Positions 58,401 through 64,000 of a stretch of 64,000 bases of DNA are shown piece by piece. Source of the stretch: Chimonanthus salicifolius (Eukaryota > Streptophyta > Magnoliopsida > Laurales > Calycanthaceae); assembly GCA_013350335.1 (NCBI GenBank), contig CM023533.1, positions 30,052,869-30,116,868 of the forward strand, written 5' to 3'. Each line of letters begins with the position of its first letter. Position 1 is the stretch's first letter. The notes beneath the pieces are model-generated. The model searched no databases and was not told the origin of the DNA. It was given only the letters and a program-made list of their open reading frames with translations. A program made the position numbers and the translations under genes.

Positions 58401-61400
58401 TCAAAATCAAGTGAAAAAGTAATTACTTTTTCAGAATTAACTAAGTTCAATTTGAAATTAAGTATATATATTACAATTTGAAACAGCACAGGTATGAAAA
58501 GGCATAAATTTCATCACATGGCTATTTTCTAATCACTCCCACAAAATAAGATTGCAGATAAACCAAATACTCCTGAAAAACATGACCATTTCTTTTGGCA
58601 ACCAGAAATAATTCCGGTGCTTGTTCTAGTGCACCTAGTTTCCCTAGACCTTTTTACCCTGTCCAAGAGAGACAGTACACTAATATTTTCTAAAGTTTAC
58701 ATGTGCTCCACTAATATTTTCTAAAGTTTACATGTGCTCATTCTATTGAGCCACCTGTTGAAGCTTACAACACCAACTATATATTAACCCACTTCCATCC
58801 AAAACTTGCAATGCAATGCTACTAGTGAAGACTGTTTGAACAAGTGGTGTTCGAAACATAGTATAGAGCATTCTTATTTATAAAATAAATGCTCTTAGTA
58901 ATGTAGAACCAGCCTGCAGCTTGGTAGGAATAGGAAAAAACAAAGAAGATAAGGAAAAGGTTATGCCTTTGAGTAATTTCATTAATAATCCATTGTGTAA
59001 TTCCTCTCTTACAAGCATCGGTATTTATAGGAAAATACTAACTCGAAAATAGCAAAGACTCAACTAGAAAAGCCACCGACCTACCTTCCTTGCTAAACTA
59101 GGACTCCTAAATCAAATAGGAAACTAACTAAAGTTGGTTGCTAAGATCCCAAACGAAAATAACAAATCCTACTTGGTAATTAAAAAATAAATAGAGGTGG
59201 ATTCGGAAGGATCGTCCGTGTCCTACATCAGTCCCTCAGTCTTGAAAAGAACTTGTCCTCGAGTTGAAATCAGCAAAAGCATACGAGATCAAACAGATAT
59301 GAAGACCAAGTCCGAAGATGCGAATCACGAAGCATGGAACTGCACAATCTTCATTGCTCGGGCGAAGAGAATAATCCTATTGTGAGACGACGAAGCCAAG
59401 GACCACAAACGGGTGCAAGCATGAACGAACCAAGCTGATGGTGAAGGGGTCGTCATATGGAACTGGAGTAATCACACGGTCCTGAGGGTGAACCATAGAT
59501 GAATCCGTATCAACCGTGATTGGACCAGGTTTGGGTAATGGAGATGGTTGGGTAATTTGCGGTGGTGGGGGAGGTGTAGGAAGTGTTGGTGGTGGATCAA
59601 CACTCATCAGTTGCATCGACTGTGGTGCCGGCAACACAACTGGCTCTTTCTCCAACACGGGCAATGGTTGTGGGGTCACGACTTCTGGAGGATGATGCAT
59701 GAACTCTAAGTCGGACACCGAGGCCAGCACGAACACCGATGGTGACTTTGGAGGAGTCAGCATGCATCTCGAGGAAGTAGACACGGATACCGAGTTTCTG
59801 TGCACCTTCGTCACGTCTCTATATGTACTATCGAGCAATAGTTCTCTAAATTCTTGAAATTCAGATCACAAGTCAAATCGGAACTCAGATTTAAATTTGT
59901 TGAACTCAGATTGGCTGAGAAATTGATCACCATGGTTGTTGGATGTTATCGGGTCTGTGTGAAGCAGGTAATCAGAACGAGATGTGACAGAGTCCAAGGC
60001 ACGACGATTGGAGCGGGTAACTGGGTTAATGGGTGTGTGAATGGGAACCAAGGGTAAGACAGAGATAGGCGCGGTCAAAGGAGTCCAATAGGTGGGTCCC
60101 ACTAAAAGGCATAGAAAAAATAATAAAGAAAAGGAGGGATTATTTGGTAATTAGTGGAAAAAAAGCAAGGACAAGAAAGGAAGATAGAAAAGAATGGATA
60201 GATGGGTAAAAAGAATGAAGAGAAGGGGTATTTTGGGAAAGGAAAAAGTGAAGGAGAGGCATGTTTAAGTTAGGCACGTGGGAATAAGGTGGGATTTGGC
60301 GGAAGGAATGGTCTGTGTAGGGCTGTAAAAACGAATGGAAAGTGAAGGAGTTAGAAGGCCAGCGAAGAAAAGAAGCAGTGATGGTGGCGGAAATAGCAGA
60401 GGGGAAAAGAGGAGATGTTCGTGCAACAAGAAGAGGATGAGAGGAAGAAGCAAGTGAGGAAGGGAATGGATTTCGCGAGAAGGAGATGGGGTGGAAGCAG
60501 CGAGGGGGATTGGATGGGGTTTTTTTTTTTTTTTTTTGGTAGTTTTCATTGGGGTGGAAAGAGAGGCGAAATGGTGGTTGCGTGGGTGTTGTTAAAGGGC
60601 TGCAAGAGATGGAGAGAAAAAGGACAAAGAAGATGGAAAATCGTACCTGAACTAGAGGCGAAAGACTCACAGTAGAAAAGACGGGCAGCAGAGGCGGAAG
60701 CTGCGGGTTATAGGCAGTGGAACTGGTACAGGTATGGGTATCGTGGTTTTTTGTTTGATGTTTTTTTTTTTTTTGGGGAAAAGGGGGGGGGAAAGATGGG
60801 AGGGGAAACCACGATCGTCCCTGATAATGCAGGGGCCTGTTTCCGAATAAGAACGTATATATAACAGGGATACAGAGAACCCTTGGCTCTGAACCAATTA
60901 ATGTAGAACCAGCCTGCAGCTAAGCAGGAATAAGAAGAAACAAAGAAGATAAGGAAAAGGCTATGCCTTTGAGTAATTTCATTAATAATCCATTGTGTAA
61001 TTCCACTCTTACAAGCATCGGTATTTATAGGAAAATACTAACTCCAAAATAGCAAAAACTCAAGTAGGAAAGTCACTGACCTCGCTTCCTTACTGAACTA
61101 GGACTCCTAAATCAAATAGGAAACTAACTAAAGTTGGGCTGCTAAGATCCCAAACGAAAATAACAAATCCTACTTGCTAATTAAGAAATTAATAAATAAA
61201 AATAAATAGAGGTGGATTCGGGAGGATCGTCCGTGTCCTACATCACTTAGAGTAATAAGGTATGATTAAAGGTTATTTAAATAAGAAGGATCCAAGTTGA
61301 GAGCATTATCCTTTAGTCAATAAATGCACTTGGACTTTTGTGCTACAAATAGAGGCTATTTAAACAAGCAATATTAAGGCAAAAGAATTCATTTACCATG

Positions 61401-61811
61401 CACATGGTGGTCAAGTGGGACACACTCAAATGCACACCAATTCACAGGTAAGCAGGAAGCAAACGGCATCGCTTGATGAGGATTGGTGAAACGCCATCCC
61501 CACTGCTCAGATTAATATCTTTAAGTATTCTAATTGTGCCACTACCATCATTTACCATATGATCACAACTTGCATCCAGACGGTAGACTTTACAACATAC
61601 CCTGCATACAATCCCTTTAGACCATGTTGCTTCCAGATGGAATGGCCTGCTTGAAACATTCCATAGTAGTAATCATACATTTGTTCTCCTGCTTTTTTAT
61701 TGATGCTTTCCTTGAGTGCAATAGAATTCCAAGATTCTCTAGTGCCTTGAACCTGCATACGTTGTTTCATCACTTCACAGGGTACATAAACAAGAGATCC
61801 AAGAGTATCTC
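52430..61811 (-). CDS. Mitochondrial carrier family protein, mitoferrin-like, 3' part
   Basis: Carriers of this family move metabolites or metal ions across mitochondrial or plastid inner membranes. Five exons join in phase: 61811-61601, 58078-58033, 53877-53760, 53619-53547, 52661-52430 (stop), giving 226 residues: part of repeat 2 and all of repeat 3. Signature motifs are present twice: VPCEVMKQRMQ (PX[DE]XX[KR]) and TPLDVIKTRLQ. GLKGLYAGY with FSTLARDVPFAGLM, EGLILGGLAGGFSAYL and PRVIWYVPASAFSFMAVEF follow. Wording is closest to the plant mitoferrin-like 1 group (a chloroplast carrier), an inference from memory. The N-terminal third and any targeting peptide lie beyond 61811; I found no further exon before 64000. 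No lesion seen. Confidence 0.85.
52727..52793. repeat. 34-bp tandem duplication
   Basis: CAATATGATTCAAGAAATAG with its following 14 bases occurs twice back to back (52727-52760, 52761-52793) in the last intron of the carrier gene. Confidence 0.85.
53878..58032 (-). other. Carrier intron with RTE LINE
   Basis: 4.2 kb between the 46-bp exon and the next. Holds the RTE LINE remnant in antisense orientation. A CT-rich stretch (53998-54170) and T-rich sequence (54430-54800) precede it and may be its 5' UTR. Confidence 0.6.
54960..57691 (+). mobile_element. RTE-clade LINE, full span but inactive
   Basis: Endonuclease start with NMGTLTRKSLGLVVDVMKRR and GITCLQETKWKDGKA, a stop at 55315, then further frames with a GGDLNGHVGS-like segment (~55372). 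Reverse transcriptase: NQFGFMSGRSTTKAISIL, NTFINLEKAYDRIPKKIIW (motif A), QGSTLSPYIFVLIMNDL (motif B). At motif C the FADD box reads FAD-V-stop (~56917-56929). The C-terminal RTE-type segment (GEGDP..KHGGKG) lies near 57550. The 3' end is GATGATGAT (57679-57689) rather than poly(A), as in RTE. Many stops and frameshifts: a fossil. Confidence 0.82.
58078..58083 (-). promoter_or_regulatory. 3' splice site of the 46-bp carrier micro-exon
   Basis: Acceptor TTTTAACAG ends at 58079. The exon (58078-58033) codes only YFSTLARDVPFAGLM and joins at phase 2 in and phase 0 out, between introns of 3.5 and 4.2 kb. Confidence 0.7.
58678..58739. repeat. 31-bp tandem duplication
   Basis: CACTAATATTTTCTAAAGTT and its next 11 bases are repeated exactly (58678-58708, 58709-58739), just left of the LARD-like element. 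Confidence 0.85.
59377..59838 (-). CDS. Proline-rich open frame inside the LARD-like element
   Basis: 153 codons, rich in Pro/Val/Ser with a PTLPTPPPPP run, no recognised domain. A gag-derived or low-complexity remnant is possible, or chance. Included because it is the longest frame in the element's sense direction near the 3' LTR. Confidence 0.3.
   Translation of the reverse strand: MLDSTYRDVTKVHRNSVSVSTSSRCMLTPPKSPSVFVLASVSDLEFMHHPPEVVTPQPLPVLEKEPVVLPAPQSMQLMSVDPPPTLPTPPPPPQITQPSPLPKPGPITVDTDSSMVHPQDRVITPVPYDDPFTISLVRSCLHPFVVLGFVVSQ
60881..60896 (-). promoter_or_regulatory. Primer-binding site of the LARD-like element
   Basis: TGGTTCAGAGCCAAGG on the - strand, 2 bases inside the 5' LTR. 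It equals the common TGGTATCAGAGCCAAGG Met-tRNA site with one A missing. Confidence 0.7.
61022..61029 (-). promoter_or_regulatory. TATA box in the LARD-like 5' LTR
   Basis: TATAAATA on the - strand within the LTR; the same motif is at 59030-59037 in the other LTR. Confidence 0.5.
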
Positions 61812-61863
61812 CTGGAACAGAAGGAGAGAAGCAAAGTGAGCACCATATCATTACAATTACAGT

Positions 61864-61866
<3 letters not shown>

Positions 61867-61901
<35 letters not shown>
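61867..61901. repeat. (CT)n microsatellite
   Basis: About 17 uninterrupted CT units in the intron upstream of the first visible carrier exon. Confidence 0.95.
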
Positions 61902-61904
<3 letters not shown>

Positions 61905-62014
61905 CTTCTACTTCTTTGTCTACCATCACCCCTACTTTCCTCTCATCATTTCTATACGAAAAGGGGAAAAAGAACTTTTCCACCCTATCTACTTTCTCTC
62001 TCACAAAAACACAC

Positions 62015-62065
62015 ATTATCATTAACATCATCATCATCAGAACCATTTATCCCATCGATGTTTTT
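62015..62065 (-). repeat. SINE-A 3' end with (GAT)n tail
   Basis: Only the last part of the family: on the - strand ATCGATGGGATAAATGGTTC followed by TGATGATGATGATG. Shows the tail type again. Confidence 0.5.
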
Positions 62066-62760
62066 AATAGCAACAATGGTGGATCAGCTTCAATTGTTCA
62101 AGACCCTTCAGCTTGTTTTACTAGTAGAATTTAATTGCTTTCTATTTTATTGTTAAGTTGTTAGGATTCTGCATATTTTTACCTTTTAGACGTTGTATAT
62201 ATCAATGTCATATATTTAAGATATTAATGAAGAAAAATGAAAAATAGCTACATCTATAAATTGAAACAAAACTAGAAATTTTCACATATTGAAATTGTTT
62301 TTTTATGGTAACTATATTATTCACAAAAGAGGACAAAAAAAAAAAAGACCAGATGACCATACAAACGGGCAAAAGAAGGGAAGAAGGGAGGCTAGGCAGC
62401 TGCAGCGAATGACCAATGGGATGCCCTAATTTGACATTTAAACAAGGAAGGGGAACTTCTCGCATACTTCCACTGAAATTTATTTGGTTGTGGTAAGTTG
62501 ATAATATTGTTGGTAACTCTTGAAAATTGTTTGAGTTAGAAATATCTTGAATCTATCCTAGCATACTTCCACTGGAATTGAAGACCCGAGAATAACCAAT
62601 ACGAAGTAGGGCGACTTAGGTCCAATAGAAGCACCTAGTTCCTCATGAGGAACTTATTTGACTAAGAACACTTGAAAACAAGAAATGCATGGCTTAAATG
62701 TTTTAGCAGAATGTAGAAGCAATATTAACAACGAATCAGCACGTAAAGAGAAAGATAGAG

Positions 62761-62990
62761 ATCAATTGATAGTTGGAATCAAGTGTTTAGAACAATCTAT
62801 ATTTGGATTGGTGGAGATTTTGGTTTTTGATAGGGTTTAAACAAAGTGTACGATCAGAATTGGAGTTAAAGGTAGAGATCAATTGATAGTTCGAATCAAG
62901 TGTTCAGAACAATCTATATTTGGATTGATGGAGATTTTGGTTTTTGATAGGGTTGAAACGAAGTGTATGATCAGAATTGGAGTTAAGCTA
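62761..62990. repeat. 117-bp tandem duplication
   Basis: Units start ATCAATTGATAGTT at 62761 and 62878 and run through GGAGATTTTGGTTTTTGATA to GAATTGGAGTTAA, with a handful of substitutions. Confidence 0.85.
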
Positions 62991-64000
62991 GATAGGATAA
63001 GTGATGCAGTGCATCCCAGCACATCTCCATCTATGCTATTTCCGTTCCTTGCTATTGTTATTTCCATGTTATTTTTTTAGTAGGTATTTTAGTTTATTTT
63101 TAGAAGAGGATATTAATGTAATTTTTTATTTTCTTATTTGGGGATAAGATAGTATTATATAAACCCCTCTCTTGTAAGCTTATGCAAACGATTGAATGAC
63201 TTAAGATTTGGAAATTTCAAGCATACCTCTATGCCGTGCATGTGTGGTGAGAAACACCAAGGGCGTGAAGCCATCATCCTTTGCAGGTACTTCTATCTTT
63301 CTTCTATCTTCTTCTTTCTCTCTTTTCTTCTCCTTCCTCTATTCTAGACAACTAGCCGAAATTTCCACTGTTGCTGCCATGCAAATCCTTGTCCTGGACC
63401 ATCGCTACCATCACTTGACTCAAACCCTATTTTCGCCCCTGCTCTACCCCTGTACAGGTGTTGCTGCCCCTTTTAGGCTTGATCTGCCACTATCAGCCAC
63501 TCCAAAGTTATCCTAACTTCCGCCAGTCCCCACTATTGTTAGATCTGCCATCGCCGACTTTCTATAGCCTCTCATCTCTTTGCTGCAACCTGTCCTAAAC
63601 CCAGATTTGCTGCCGCCTGCGAATCCTACCTTCTTTCTCTCCTTTTCTTCCATTCCCTTTCCGTAGCCAATTCCTGAATACTCTCGTCCTACCCATCATG
63701 CCCTTCCAAGCCAGCCATTTGTATTCCCTTGTTTTAGAAGCCTAAGTTATATCATGCATAAGTCATTCGCCCAGTCCTATTCTTTTCATTCAGCCCATCC
63801 ATAACCCACGTAACTCCTATTTTATTATTTAAAATCACGTGACATCTCATTGAAGTATATATGCATATTTAGTTCAAAATCATGGCCCCTATTTGTTTAC
63901 ATCATATTCTAGGCTTTGCATAATTATTTGTGATAAATTTATATTCTTGAATTGTTAGTATTCATTGATTGCTTAATTTCAGCCCATTTAGATTTAGAGT
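62991..64000 (+). other. Window end: possible LTR-like sequence
   Basis: A TATATAAACC motif (63157-63166) followed by CCCTCTCTTGTAAGC and a T-rich upstream part resembles a plant LTR promoter. 63280-63720 is pyrimidine-rich with genic-looking GC content. No second LTR or coding motif is inside the window, so this stays open. Confidence 0.25.

Larger units (their letters stand above)
58899..61245 (-). mobile_element. Non-autonomous LTR retrotransposon (LARD/TRIM-like)
   Basis: 2,347 bp in a carrier-gene intron, same orientation as the gene. Flanked by the 5-bp duplication CTTAG (58894-58898, 61246-61250). LTRs 58899-59230 (332 bp) and 60899-61245 (347 bp), read on the - strand, begin TGATGTAG and end CTACATTA. 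They differ by roughly 20 sites and small indels by eye, so the insertion is older than the Gypsy one. A Met-tRNA primer-binding site is at 60881-60896. The 1.67-kb interior has no gag, protease or RT motif. Confidence 0.85.

Noticed and set aside
60140..60675. Frames up to 176 codons on both strands in the LARD-like element
   Set aside because: Purine/pyrimidine-skewed sequence gives long frames on both strands; no gag or pol motif.

Overview
This is nuclear DNA from a flowering plant. It is AT-rich, its genes are split by many introns, and it contains plant-specific gene families (F-box/FBA, methylesterase, ASY1), a chromodomain Ty3/Gypsy element, a Stowaway MITE, several tRNA-derived SINE families, and RTE and L1 LINE remains. 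I cannot name the species. Long, TE-filled introns are typical of several magnoliid and basal-eudicot genomes, but that is only a hint.

Layout. (1) 1-3,295, + strand: the 3' two-thirds of a Maf-like nucleotide pyrophosphatase gene, six exons. (2) 4,836-39,146, - strand: a complete gene for the nucleolar protein NOL6/Nrap (Utp22 family). I rebuilt it as 26 phase-consistent exons (1,045 codons plus stop) over 34.3 kb. Nearly all its bulk is transposons in a few long introns. Intron 14 (8.8 kb) holds a young, structurally complete Gypsy chromovirus (16,581-23,839) in the same orientation as the gene, with 1,013-bp LTRs that differ at only 7 sites by eye, plus a Stowaway MITE. Other introns hold SINEs, L1 fragments, a Mutator-like and a hAT-like candidate. 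(3) 40.9-43.3 kb: two gene wrecks facing each other, a truncated methylesterase (+) and a deleted, nonsense-carrying ASY1-like meiotic HORMA gene (-). (4) 47.6-48.9 kb: an F-box/FBA pseudogene (-) broken by frameshifts and by a Copia-type solo LTR with a clean 5-bp target duplication. (5) 52,430-61,811, - strand: the 3' part (five exons) of a mitochondrial-carrier-family gene, mitoferrin-like. Its introns hold a dead RTE LINE and a non-autonomous LTR element (58,899-61,245). (6) 61.8-64 kb: upstream intron or intergenic sequence with simple repeats and a tandem duplication.

The functional genes (Maf, NOL6, carrier) are unrelated housekeeping loci. Their exons are compact and intact while introns and gaps are filled with mobile elements. 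Exon boundaries were set by hand from splice sites, phase continuity and remembered family sequence. No alignment or RNA evidence was available.
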